Below are positions 17,202-24,418 of a DNA stretch of 30,971 nucleotides, piece after piece. The position numbers were made by a program, and so were the translations under genes. The notes beneath the pieces are model-generated. The model saw only the letters and a list, made by a program, of their open reading frames with translations, was not told the origin of the DNA and did no database searches. This DNA comes from a virus: positions 1 through 30,971 of the IMG/VR virus record IMGVR_UViG_3300035670_000916, one strand, 5' to 3'. Position 1 is the stretch's first letter. Each line of letters begins with the position of its first letter.

Positions 17202-18091
17202 GTACGTTCAGTCAACTGATTGACCAGACACTCATGCACCTGTACGGTTACACAACTATTCAGGACCAAGCCACTTACTTGTCTGCTGGCGTGTCCGCTT
17301 CAGCGACGACGTTGCAGATCGCTGACACTACCGCTATCTCGCGTGGCGTGGTGGAGATCGGTGACGAGTTGATTTGGGTGGATGACGTGAACACGTCCAC
17401 TGGTGGTTTGACTGTGCCACCGTATGGTCGCGGGTTCCGTGGCACTACCGCCATCTCGCACGCTTCCGGTACTCGCGTGGTGTCGTCGCCGCTGTTCCCT
17501 CGCAAGATTGTTCGGGATACCATTAATGACGCTATCTTGTCGGTGTACCCGGAGTTGTTTGCTGTCGGTGAGACAACGTTCACGTTCAACTCCGCGATCA
17601 CCACGTATGCGTTGCCTGCTGGTGCGTTGGATGTGTTGAGTGTGGCGTGGCAGACAACGGGTCCGACATTGGAGTGGATGCCTGTCCGTCGTATGAGGGT
17701 GGACAAACATGCCGCTACCGGGTCGTTCTCGTCTGGTGTCACGTTGAACATTTATGACAGTATCGTTCCTGGTCGAACGATTAAGGTGGTGTTCACGAAG
17801 GAACCGTCAGCGTTGGTGAATGATGCTGATGAGTTCACTACCGTGACTGGTTTGCCTCGCTCATGTGAGGACCTGATTCGCCTGGGTGCCTCGTACCGTT
17901 TGGTGCCGTTCTTCGATTCACCGCATTTGAGTGGTTCTAGCGCGGAGGCTGACTTCTCCAGTCAGCAGCGCGGTATTGGTTCGTCTGCCCAGTTGTCTCG
18001 TTTCCTTCTGCAAATGTATCAGGTTCGCTTGCAGGAGGAGCAGAAGGGTTTGCAGACTTTGTATCCGGTTCGTTCGTACTACACACGTTAG
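17198..18091 (+). CDS. Putative head-tail connector or tail adaptor
   Basis: 297 residues from ATG 17198. Residues 1-15 are helical. Residues 30-95 form a small beta domain (VEIGDELIWVDDV...GRGFRGTTAISHASGTRV). Residues 100-290 mix helices and strands, with a run VRDTINDAILSVYPELF and a C-terminal helix RFLLQMYQVRLQEEQKGL. Helix-rich adaptor rings of short-tailed phages have similar length and end helices, which is why I favour a connector/tail-tube role. The beta domain is also seen in the next gene. No enzyme motif is present. Confidence 0.5.
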   Translation: MSTFSQLIDQTLMHLYGYTTIQDQATYLSAGVSASATTLQIADTTAISRGVVEIGDELIWVDDVNTSTGGLTVPPYGRGFRGTTAISHASGTRVVSSPLFPRKIVRDTINDAILSVYPELFAVGETTFTFNSAITTYALPAGALDVLSVAWQTTGPTLEWMPVRRMRVDKHAATGSFSSGVTLNIYDSIVPGRTIKVVFTKEPSALVNDADEFTTVTGLPRSCEDLIRLGASYRLVPFFDSPHLSGSSAEADFSSQQRGIGSSAQLSRFLLQMYQVRLQEEQKGLQTLYPVRSYYTR

Positions 18092-18101
18092 TTGAGGGGT
18101 T

Positions 18102-18905
18102 ATGGCGCGTAGGTATTATTCTTCTACTGCTGCGAGGACGACGCTCGCTTCGGGTGTGGATGGTTCGACTGTCACGTTGAGTGTCACTGCCGTGTCGGGT
18201 TGGCCCACGCAGTACCCGTACACGCTGATTCTTGATAAGGATACGGTGAATGAGGAGTTGGTGTCGGTGTCTGCCCGTTCGGGTACGACACTCACGGTGA
18301 CTCGCGGGGTGGATGGCACGTCAGGTACCGCTCATTCTGCTGGTGCGACGGTTGAGCATGGTGTGTCTGCTCGTGATTTCGATGAACCGAACGATCATGT
18401 GAATGCTTCGTCTGCTGTGCATGGCTTGTCGGGCACGGTGGTGGGTACTACGGATACGCAGACGTTGACGAATAAGACGTTGACGACGCCTACTATTGCT
18501 TCGTTCGCTAATGCTACGCATGACCATGAGGATGCTGCTGGTGGTGGCACGATCACGGTTGCCGCTATCTCCGATATTGCTGCAAATTATTTCCCGCTGA
18601 ATGTTGCCACGAACGAGGAGACTGCCTCGTACACGCTGGTGTTGGGTGATGCTCAGAAGATCGTGGAGATGAATGTTGCTACCGCGAACACGTTGACGAT
18701 TCCGACGAATGCTTCGGTGGCGTTCCCTGTGGGTACGAGCATTCTTGTGGTGCAGACGGGTGCTGGGCAGACCACTATTGCTGGTGCTGCTGGTGTGACG
18801 GTTAATTCGTATCTTGGTTTGAAGATCGCTGGTCAGTGGGCTGCTGCTACGTTGGTGAAGCGTGCCACGAATACGTGGGTTGCTGTTGGGGCTTTGGTGG
18901 CATGA
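18102..18905 (+). CDS. Tail fibre or spike protein
   Basis: 267 residues from ATG 18102, with GAGGGG just upstream. Residues 15-88 hold a beta domain (VNEELVSVSARSGTTLTVTRG, ending GTAHSAGATVEHG). Next comes the fibre-type linker TDTQTLTNKTLTTPTI (about residues 116-131), a very common phage fibre motif, and then a C-terminal beta-rich domain (residues 170-267) with IVEMNVATANTLTIPTNAS and an AWAAATLVKRATNTW-like end, typical of fibre tips. It may trimerise. The protein ends four bases into the next gene, a coupled overlap. Confidence 0.75.
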   Translation: MARRYYSSTAARTTLASGVDGSTVTLSVTAVSGWPTQYPYTLILDKDTVNEELVSVSARSGTTLTVTRGVDGTSGTAHSAGATVEHGVSARDFDEPNDHVNASSAVHGLSGTVVGTTDTQTLTNKTLTTPTIASFANATHDHEDAAGGGTITVAAISDIAANYFPLNVATNEETASYTLVLGDAQKIVEMNVATANTLTIPTNASVAFPVGTSILVVQTGAGQTTIAGAAGVTVNSYLGLKIAGQWAAATLVKRATNTWVAVGALVA

Positions 18906-19537
18906 TCCCAACACTGATTGGTGGTATCGCTTCTCAGTTAGTTTTCAACGCTGCTACTGGTGGGACTGAGACTACGTTCACTGATGCGGGGAAAACGTAT
19001 AAGCGTCACACGTTTCTATCGAACGGGACGTTCACGATTTCTCGTGCTGTTAAACCGTTCCGTGTCGCTGTGTTGGGTGGCGGTGGGGCCGGTGGTGTCC
19101 CTGCTGACGGGTTTGGTGGCAACGCTGGTTCTGCTGGTGGTTGGCATGCAGCGGATACCACACTGTCTGTTGGTGCCTTGTCGGTAACTATCGGCGCTGG
19201 TGGCGTGGGTGGTTCCAATGTGAGCATCGGTGGTGCTCCTGGTTTTGCTGGGCAGCCTGGAGGCAACACGACCTTGCAGGGTTCTTTTGTTGGTGGTGGT
19301 GGTTTCGGTGGTGGTGCTGGTGGTGTCCCAAGCGCATCTAACACTGCGCCCGGTACAGGTAACCCTACGCCGTCTGCTGATGGTGGTGTGACCACACCGG
19401 ATCGTGCTACGTATGGCATTGCCTCTAATCGTGGTGCTGGTGGTGGCCCTGCAACCGGAACCTACTTGAATCCAACGTCCCCGTCGGGTAGTGGTGGTGC
19501 TGGTGCTGTTGTCATTCAATACGAGATTGCTGGGTAG
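18902..19537 (+). CDS. Glycine-rich tail adhesin, diverged fourth module
   Basis: 211 residues from ATG 18902 (ATGA overlap). After a short leader comes a strand block FTDAGKTYKRHTFLSNGTF, then RVAVLGGGGAGG, a Gly/Ala/Pro-rich middle with GGGG runs and the end GAGAVVIQYEIAG. The VxxLGGGG start and VVIQY end match the modules at 12649-15452 in layout but differ in sequence. It appears to be a separate, older copy, perhaps a distinct receptor-binding tip. It is followed by the nozzle-like gene after 5 bases. Confidence 0.7.
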   Translation: MIPTLIGGIASQLVFNAATGGTETTFTDAGKTYKRHTFLSNGTFTISRAVKPFRVAVLGGGGAGGVPADGFGGNAGSAGGWHAADTTLSVGALSVTIGAGGVGGSNVSIGGAPGFAGQPGGNTTLQGSFVGGGGFGGGAGGVPSASNTAPGTGNPTPSADGGVTTPDRATYGIASNRGAGGGPATGTYLNPTSPSGSGGAGAVVIQYEIAG

Positions 19538-19542
19538 ATCAC

Positions 19543-21495
19543 ATGGCTACTGACTACACTGAGGAAGTCGTTGACGATCTTGGCTTCGGCATCACAGCAC
19601 CCTCCGGTGCCGGTGACATAACACCAGACTCCCAGAAGTGGGACTGCTCCATTGGTAGCCTGAACTTCCTGTTCGCAACCAATGACCAGTTCCCGATCAA
19701 GAGGGAGACGGGTCGGTTCCGTCGTGAACGTATCGACACGGAACGTGACCCCGGCGAGCAGTCCCTTGACTCGGGTTACTGGATTCGCTCGCAGTCATCG
19801 TGGCATTACGGTGCTGGGTTGTCCTCCGCTGAACCGCTGGAGGTGAACAGTGATGAGGCCAGGTTCCGGTTCTTCCAGTCCGGTGGCGTGGACCCGTGGA
19901 CTCCGGGTGAGTTGCGTCTGCTGAACTCCACATCGGCTGTGTACACGGCTAGTGCGTCATGGATTAAAGTGGACGGTATCGGCACGGGTGTGCTGGTTGC
20001 TGCGAATAATGCAAGCACGGGAACTCTCACCTATATCACGAATGCTGGCGCATCCACAGCGATCACTTACGGTGGGTCGGATACGATTGATTCGTTTGAT
20101 GAAACAGGCCAGTATTGGGTTGCTTCGGACACTGCCGGTATCTGGCGTGGTGATTTGCCGTCCGGTTCGGGTACGAAGATTTACAACAATAAGGGCACAC
20201 CCACGTATACGCTGCTGCGCTGGGTGAAATCTCGTGTCATGTACGCGGAGAACGCTGACATTCACGAGATCACTAACCTCACTCCATCGTCGGCTACGTT
20301 GCCGACGAAACTGTACACCCACCCGAACAGTGGTTGGGTGTGGACTGACTTCGCTGACGGACCAACCAGCATCTACGCATCTGGCTATTCCGGTGAGTTC
20401 AGTGCCATCTACAGTATGGGCATTAATATCACCACTACTGCTGTTACTTTGGATCAACCGATCATCGTGACGGAGATGCCTCGCGGTGAGGACGTTCTCT
20501 CCATGTACCAGTATGTGGGTTCGTTCCTGGTGATCGGCACCACACTGGGTGTGCGTGTGGCACAGATCAATCAGGACGGTTCACTCACGGTTGGTCCTCT
20601 CATCTATGACGGTGGCCCGGTCGATGATGCTGTCGCTTACGGGCGTTACCTATATTTCACTGTTCGGGATCAGGGTAGGTCTGGTAACCGTAACTTGCGT
20701 CCCGGCTTGTACCGCATGAACCTGGGTCAGATCGTGAACAACACGCCCCTGGATTTCGCTTACGCAGCGGACTTATGCACACCTGTGGATCATGCTGGGG
20801 ATTGTATCGGTGTGACTGTGGCTAATGACAAGTTGTGGTTCGCTGTCACCGGCACCCCTGGCGGGGTGTACCGGCAAGAATCCACATACGTTCCTGAGGG
20901 CTGGTTGGAGTCTGGTCGTATCCGGCTTGGCACGATGGAGAAGAAAGCCTGGAGGGACCTGCGTCTGCTGGGTGTGAATGGTTTGCAGGGCACGATCACC
21001 GCTTACGCGAACATCTTCGGTATCACTAGCCCCTCCAACTGGGACCCGATTGTTTCCGTGACGGGCGCTAACGAGGATCAGGTCGGTAAACTGAACGTCG
21101 CCGTCCCATCCCCATCCACTGACCTGTATATCGCTTTGAAACTGGAGTCGAACCCGTCGTGTGGCTGTTCCGCGAAGATGATCGGGTATCAGATTCGTGC
21201 GGTGCCGTCACCTCGCAGGAATGAACTACTGGAGATTCCGGTGCTCATGTTCGATTGGGAGACTGACCGTCAGGGCGGCAAGTATGGCGCTTACGGTAAC
21301 GCTTACCGGAAGTTTAAGGCATTGAAGGGCCTGGAGGAAGCGGGTGCCACGGTGGTGTTCCGTGACTTCACGACGGGTGAGCAACTGGAGGTGTATGTGG
21401 AGGAGGTTTCCTATAACCGTACTGCTGCACCGTCGATTGGTACGAAGCGTCACGGCTCTGGTGGTGTCGCTCGGATTCTGTTGAGGACTGTGTGA
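19543..21495 (+). CDS. Tail nozzle/tail tubular-like protein (beta-rich)
   Basis: 650 residues from ATG 19543. The sequence is nearly all beta: repeated WxxxDxxG-like turns (GQYWVASDTAGIWRGDL, VKSRVMYAENADIHEI, FLVIGTTLGVRVAQI, YLYFTVRDQG) suggest a beta-propeller. A C-terminal part has LEIPVLMFDWETD and a strand FRDFTTGEQLEVYVEEVSY. In short-tailed phages large propeller proteins of about this size form the nozzle at the tail tip. No hydrolase residues are evident, so nozzle or baseplate hub is favoured over a receptor-degrading enzyme. The family is not firmly recognised. Confidence 0.55.
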   Translation: MATDYTEEVVDDLGFGITAPSGAGDITPDSQKWDCSIGSLNFLFATNDQFPIKRETGRFRRERIDTERDPGEQSLDSGYWIRSQSSWHYGAGLSSAEPLEVNSDEARFRFFQSGGVDPWTPGELRLLNSTSAVYTASASWIKVDGIGTGVLVAANNASTGTLTYITNAGASTAITYGGSDTIDSFDETGQYWVASDTAGIWRGDLPSGSGTKIYNNKGTPTYTLLRWVKSRVMYAENADIHEITNLTPSSATLPTKLYTHPNSGWVWTDFADGPTSIYASGYSGEFSAIYSMGINITTTAVTLDQPIIVTEMPRGEDVLSMYQYVGSFLVIGTTLGVRVAQINQDGSLTVGPLIYDGGPVDDAVAYGRYLYFTVRDQGRSGNRNLRPGLYRMNLGQIVNNTPLDFAYAADLCTPVDHAGDCIGVTVANDKLWFAVTGTPGGVYRQESTYVPEGWLESGRIRLGTMEKKAWRDLRLLGVNGLQGTITAYANIFGITSPSNWDPIVSVTGANEDQVGKLNVAVPSPSTDLYIALKLESNPSCGCSAKMIGYQIRAVPSPRRNELLEIPVLMFDWETDRQGGKYGAYGNAYRKFKALKGLEEAGATVVFRDFTTGEQLEVYVEEVSYNRTAAPSIGTKRHGSGGVARILLRTV

Positions 21496-21761
21496 TGTCT
21501 CCGAATGAGGTTGCCGGGTTGGTTCTTTCCACGCTCACGATTATGGGTATTCTGCTGGGTGCTTTGGGTTGGTGGATTAACACGAAGATTAAGGCTGCGA
21601 CGTATCAGATTCAACCGTCCACTAATGGTGGTAAGTCGCTGTCTGACCTGCATAAGAAAATAGATCGTTTGTCTAATGATGTTGATTTGATTAAGTCCGC
21701 TGTCCTCCAGTTGGAGGATGATGTGGAGAAACTAGAGCATGATGTGGAAGGGCTACTGTGA
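21495..21761 (+). CDS. Membrane-anchored coiled-coil lysis protein (holin/antiholin-like)
   Basis: 88 residues from ATG 21495 (TGATG overlap). Residues 6-28 form one membrane segment (GLVLSTLTIMGILLGALGWW), followed by a basic linker and a coiled coil (residues 48-86, LHKKIDRLSNDVDLIKSAV). A single N-terminal TM followed by a cytosolic or outer coiled coil just before a holin and an endolysin fits the DUF2746-like or accessory-holin type seen in phages of Actinobacteria; it could also act as a spanin-like bridge. Confidence 0.65.
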   Translation: MSPNEVAGLVLSTLTIMGILLGALGWWINTKIKAATYQIQPSTNGGKSLSDLHKKIDRLSNDVDLIKSAVLQLEDDVEKLEHDVEGLL

Positions 21762-22000
21762 TGTGGACTATTGGTTTCTGGCGTGGAGCGGTGGAGCGTG
21801 CCGTTAAGACAGCGGCCCAGGCTGGGTTGGCTTTCTTCATTGTGGGGGAGACGGGCATTGCTGATGTTGATTGGGCTACTGTTGGGGGTGTGGCTGTGGT
21901 GGCTGCGGTCGCGTCGGTGCTCACGTCGTTAGCGTCTGCACCGTTCGGCCCTGAGGGTACCCCGTCCGTGGTGTGGGATGGTGATGTGGTCGATGGCTAA
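21761..22000 (+). CDS. Holin, r1t-like
   Basis: 79 residues from ATG 21761 (the GTG at 21758 is an in-frame alternative). The start MWTIGFWRGAVERAVKTAAQ is followed by two membrane segments (residues 21-34 and 41-63, VGGVAVVAAVASVLTSLAS). The start pattern W-x3-FW-x3-ERA-x-KT-x-AQ is that of the r1t-type holin family. The protein would accumulate in the inner membrane and open holes on schedule. It overlaps the neighbours on both sides, which ties its dose to the endolysin. Confidence 0.8.
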   Translation: MWTIGFWRGAVERAVKTAAQAGLAFFIVGETGIADVDWATVGGVAVVAAVASVLTSLASAPFGPEGTPSVVWDGDVVDG

Positions 22001-22472
22001 ACTGGTTGCTGCTGGTGTGACCCTTCGGGACCAGATCAATCGCCGGTTCCCGAACCGTGATAAGCGTTCGGATGGGTGGATTGGTGATGCTGCCCATTCT
22101 GCCCGGAAGTCGGACCATAACCCTGACCGGAATGGTTGGGTTCATGCCTTGGATATTGACGAGAATATGGGTCGGGGTCGGTGGCGTAATGGTCGGGCTG
22201 CGATGAGGTTGGCTGACCAGTTGCGTCAGTATGCTGCCTCGGGTTTGCCTGGTTCGGAGCGGGTTAAGTACATCGTGTATGAGGGCAAGTTGTCTAGTGG
22301 CACGTACAAGAATAGGTGGTGGCAGTGGCGTCCCGGTAACTGGGGTCACTATCAGCATATTCATGTGTCATTTACGGCTGCTGCTCAGAAGGATGGGAGC
22401 CTGTTTCCGTTGCCTATCTTGGCTGTGAACCGTAAGCAGAAGAAAGACTGGTCTCAACTGCTGGGCCTGTAG
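21993..22472 (+). CDS. Endolysin, M15-like zinc peptidase
   Basis: 159 residues from ATG 21993, overlapping the holin stop by 8 bases. Metal ligands fit the VanY/M15 D-Ala-D-Ala peptidase pattern: H42 (SARKSDHN), D54 or D56 (WVHALDID), and H122/H124 (HYQHIHVSF). It would cut peptidoglycan peptide bonds. There is no separate cell-wall-binding domain, and the whole protein is close to the catalytic domain in size. It follows the holin and precedes a strong terminator, which is the usual end of a lysis cassette. The absence of a signal peptide means the holin must release it. Confidence 0.8.
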   Translation: MAKLVAAGVTLRDQINRRFPNRDKRSDGWIGDAAHSARKSDHNPDRNGWVHALDIDENMGRGRWRNGRAAMRLADQLRQYAASGLPGSERVKYIVYEGKLSSGTYKNRWWQWRPGNWGHYQHIHVSFTAAAQKDGSLFPLPILAVNRKQKKDWSQLLGL

Positions 22473-22483
22473 TACCCTTTAGA

Positions 22484-22498
22484 GGCCCTGTGAGGGCC
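22484..22498 (+). repeat. Short perfect hairpin after the endolysin gene
   Basis: GGCCCT (22484-22489) and AGGGCC (22493-22498) are separated by GTG only, giving a 6-bp GC-rich stem without a T-run. It precedes the main terminator by a few bases and may pause RNA polymerase. Confidence 0.4.
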
Positions 22499-22500
22499 GT

Positions 22501-22558
22501 AGAGACGTTTTCACCCCCTGTCTGGTATATCTAGGCGGGGGGTGTTTTCGTCGTCTCT
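22501..22558 (+). terminator. Nested late-operon terminator
   Basis: CACCCCC (22512-22518) pairs with GGGGGTG (22538-22544) and is followed by TTTT (22545-22548). Outside it AGAGACG (22501-22507) pairs perfectly with CGTCTCT (22552-22558) across TTTT-type internal loops on both sides. The inner helix plus T-run is an intrinsic terminator reading on the + strand and ends the lysis transcript. The outer helix may strengthen folding or protect the transcript end. Confidence 0.75.
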
Positions 22559-22584
22559 GAGGGCGTGTAAACGGTTACAGGTAT

Positions 22585-22605
22585 TTTGTATGGTTACCGT
22601 ACAAA
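22585..22605. promoter_or_regulatory. Operator-like inverted repeat
   Basis: TTTGTATGGT (22585-22594) and ACCGTACAAA (22596-22605) are complementary with one mismatch around a single T. It lies between the late terminator and the end of the reverse-strand nuclease gene. No T-run follows on either strand, so a protein-binding site or mRNA 3'-end hairpin for the nuclease transcript is more likely than a terminator. Confidence 0.3.
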
Positions 22606-22624
22606 TCTAAAGTTGAAACTTAAA

Positions 22625-23002
22625 CTAATCCATAGTCAGGTAGTCAATCAGGGCTTGAAGAATCTTTGGATCATCCTTGGCATGTCCCAAGGCCAGGTTG
22701 CAGTGGCGACAAAGAATCCCACGAATCTTGCCGGTCTGGTGGTCGTGGTCTATGTGAGTTCCCCTGCCGGGTTTTAGATCAACAAAACAAACCTTGCATT
22801 TGTGATCTTGTGAATCAAGCATGGACTGGTACTCATCTGGGCTGATCTTGTATTTGTTTAGTCTAACCCTGGCATAAAACCGTTCTCGGTTTTGCTTAAC
22901 CCAATCAGAAGCAACCTTGCTGTTACAAGGTTTGCACAAACTTTGGGTTTTGTTCTTAGTAGTAAACTCTATCTTACATTTACTACAGTTTCTAGTATAC
23001 AT
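22625..23002 (-). CDS. Endonuclease VII-type HNH nuclease
   Basis: 125 residues read on the minus strand from ATG 23002. Two CxxC pairs occur early (C6/C9 and C23/C26) and two around the nuclease core (C69/C72 and C98/C101). The core is HIDHDHQTGKIRGILC (about residues 83-98), the signature of the recombination endonuclease VII / HNH group. It cuts DNA, in T4 branched DNA; small members are often selfish homing nucleases. The gene is the only one pointing left between two rightward operons, is AT-richer than its neighbours and has its own promoter. Both suggest insertion, but a resolving role in packaging is possible. Confidence 0.85.
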   Translation of the reverse strand: MYTRNCSKCKIEFTTKNKTQSLCKPCNSKVASDWVKQNRERFYARVRLNKYKISPDEYQSMLDSQDHKCKVCFVDLKPGRGTHIDHDHQTGKIRGILCRHCNLALGHAKDDPKILQALIDYLTMD

Positions 23003-23046
23003 AAGTATATACTAACCCTAACTACTATTAACTATAACTATAGTAT

Positions 23047-23076
23047 AGCCCCGGCCCTCAAAGGCCGGGGCTTTTA
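23047..23076 (+). terminator. Strong intrinsic terminator (+ strand)
   Basis: AGCCCCGGCC (23047-23056) and GGCCGGGGCT (23063-23072) form a perfect 10-bp stem around CTCAAA, followed by TTTTATT. It is the strongest hairpin in the window and reads rightward, so it blocks transcripts coming across the reverse nuclease gene before the early operon. On the minus strand no T-run follows. Confidence 0.8.
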
Positions 23077-23104
23077 TTGTAGTTATAAAAACTATAGTTG
23101 TCAA
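23076..23104 (-). promoter_or_regulatory. Near-consensus sigma-70 promoter for the HNH nuclease gene
   Basis: On the minus strand TTGACA (23104-23099) is followed after exactly 17 bases by TACAAT (23081-23076): a perfect -35 and a five-of-six -10. Transcription would begin near 23069, inside the right arm of the + strand terminator, and run into the nuclease gene 66 bases on. The -10 element directly abuts the terminator T-run. Confidence 0.75.
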
Positions 23105-23109
23105 CACCC

Positions 23110-23127
23110 GACACGCCGGGGCGTGTC
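23110..23127. promoter_or_regulatory. Inverted repeat between the divergent promoters
   Basis: GACACGC (23110-23116) and GCGTGTC (23121-23127) flank CGGG. The site lies 5 bases upstream of the minus -35 and 5 bases upstream of the plus -35, so a protein bound here would touch both promoters. It could be an operator for divergent control; it could equally be a simple hairpin. Confidence 0.45.
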
Positions 23128-23131
23128 TTAC

Positions 23132-23160
23132 TTGCCAAAGAAAAAACCAAACCCCATACT
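23132..23160 (+). promoter_or_regulatory. Candidate promoter for the early/replication operon, apparently leaderless
   Basis: TTGCCA (23132-23137; five of six) is followed after 17 bases by CATACT (23155-23160; four of six), with an A-rich spacer. A start site 7-8 bases after the -10 falls on or next to the ATG at 23168. No ribosome-binding site lies before that ATG, so the mRNA may be leaderless, which is common in Actinobacteria. Confidence 0.45.
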
Positions 23161-23167
23161 CTCGCCC

Positions 23168-23347
23168 ATGAATGAAACCTACCTGAGCCACAGCCAGTTC
23201 ACCACCTGGCTGTCCTGTGGCGAGAAATACCGACTCACCAAGATCGTCGGTGTACAAGAAGACCCAGCCTGGTACTTCGCTGGGGGAACTGCGACACACA
23301 GCGCATGCGACGCTATCGACCATCAACTCCTGAAGGAGAAAGCATGA
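23168..23347 (+). CDS. N-terminal piece of a RecB/Cas4-like nuclease
   Basis: 59 residues from ATG 23168. LSHSQFTTWLSCGEKYRL (residues 6-23) and GGTATHSACDAID (39-51) are the two N-terminal hallmarks of RecB/Cas4-family PD-(D/E)XK nucleases: the first iron-sulphur Cys (C17) and the GxxxH helix (H44). The chain stops at TGA 23345-23347, within the ATG of the next gene, which carries the catalytic half. The two products probably work together. A sequencing error, a real gene split and a frameshift are all possible; the clean ATGA junction favours a real split. Confidence 0.65.
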   Translation: MNETYLSHSQFTTWLSCGEKYRLTKIVGVQEDPAWYFAGGTATHSACDAIDHQLLKEKA

Positions 23348-24015
23348 GCACAGCAGCCTACGAAGCAGGCTTAGCAGCCTTCAGAGAAACCCTAGCCGAA
23401 GAGGAAGCCAAAGCACCCGCAGGCCCATGGAGAGCCGGAGGCAGAGCAACCAAAGCCTACCCTAACAAGGAAGACAAGAACTGGTGGCTCGCTGAAGGAC
23501 CCACCATGGTCCACAACTACTACACCTGGCGGTTACAGAACCCCAACCTGGACATCTGGCACACCCCTGAAGGTGTGCCTGCCATCGAACTAGGTGTAGT
23601 AGTTACCCTGCCGGGGGATGTAACCTTGAAGTCCTATATTGACCGGGTGTTTGTGGATAAAGCAACCGGCAAGACGATGATCGTGGACTTGAAGACAGGC
23701 AAACCACCGCAGGCCGGACTGCAACTCGCCGTGTACCGATTGGCGTTGCAGCAGCAGTTCGGTGAAGCACCACAGTACGGTGCGTTCTGGATGGCACGGC
23801 AAGGCACCCTGGACACCGTGTACAACCTAGACCAGTACCCGCTACCGATGGTGGAACGCTGGATGCGTGACGTTAAGAAAGCCATCGACATGCAGATATT
23901 CGTCCCGCACATCACGATGATGTGTGACTATTGTGGGGTGAAGAAGTTCTGCTATGCTCACGGATCACAAGAGTACACACCCGATTTCGGGGATGATTTG
24001 AAGGAGAAGCAATGA
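23344..24015 (+). CDS. Catalytic half of a RecB/Cas4-like PD-(D/E)XK exonuclease
   Basis: 223 residues from ATG 23344. Catalytic residues are visible: E82 region, D100 (SYIDRVF), D115-x-K117 (IVDLKTGK) and Q127 of the QxxxY motif (LQLAVYRL). The C-terminus has C194, C197 and C203 (CDYCGVKKFC), the three Cys that complete an iron-sulphur cluster with C17 of the preceding piece. The usual role is single-strand exonuclease processing of DNA ends for recombination or degradation. It starts the replication operon, as in many phages of this kind. The next gene overlaps its stop by four bases. Confidence 0.8.
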   Translation: MSTAAYEAGLAAFRETLAEEEAKAPAGPWRAGGRATKAYPNKEDKNWWLAEGPTMVHNYYTWRLQNPNLDIWHTPEGVPAIELGVVVTLPGDVTLKSYIDRVFVDKATGKTMIVDLKTGKPPQAGLQLAVYRLALQQQFGEAPQYGAFWMARQGTLDTVYNLDQYPLPMVERWMRDVKKAIDMQIFVPHITMMCDYCGVKKFCYAHGSQEYTPDFGDDLKEKQ

Positions 24016-24413
24016 GTACCGAACCGACGCATAAGATCACCGTGAAGATCGGTGACAGTCTACGGACCGTGCAAGCGGACACGCATGCTGAGTTCGTGGA
24101 GGAACTGGAGAAGGCACACGAGTCGTTGCAGCAATGCTATGACTTGATCGTGGCTGCCCGTGCAGTGGGCAACGTGGCACAAACCCCAGCACCAGTGCAG
24201 GCTACGGCTACTGCTGAGGTGTCTGCTCCTGCCGCGTTCACGAACGCTAGTGTCCCGCAATGCCAGCATGGACCTAAGGTCGCTAAGAGTGGTGCGTCCG
24301 GTAAGGGACCGTGGAAGGCGTGGATGTGTAGCGCACCGAAGGGTGACCCGACGCAGTGTCAACCGCAGTGGGTTACTCGTGGCACACCGGAGTGGAGTAA
24401 CTTCCCGGCATGA
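24012..24413 (+). CDS. Putative zinc-containing DNA-metabolism protein
   Basis: 133 residues from ATG 24012. Residues 1-50 form a small strand-plus-helix domain (HKITVKIGDSLRTVQADTHA). A Thr/Ala/Pro-rich linker follows, and then a compact C-terminal block with CQHGP (about residues 93-97), AWMCSAPKGDPTQCQPQW and an invariant-looking GPWKAW strand. The three Cys and one His could bind one zinc. Similar short modules are annotated in phages as unknown or single-strand-DNA-associated proteins; its place after the nuclease fits that, but function is unproven. Confidence 0.6.
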   Translation: MSTEPTHKITVKIGDSLRTVQADTHAEFVEELEKAHESLQQCYDLIVAARAVGNVAQTPAPVQATATAEVSAPAAFTNASVPQCQHGPKVAKSGASGKGPWKAWMCSAPKGDPTQCQPQWVTRGTPEWSNFPA

Positions 24414-24418
24414 GACTT

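Noticed and set aside
23070-23098. TATAGT as the plus-strand -10 of the early operon
   Set aside because: The matching -35 at 17 bases is GCTTTT, inside the terminator T-run; TTGCCA/CATACT further right is better placed and spaced.
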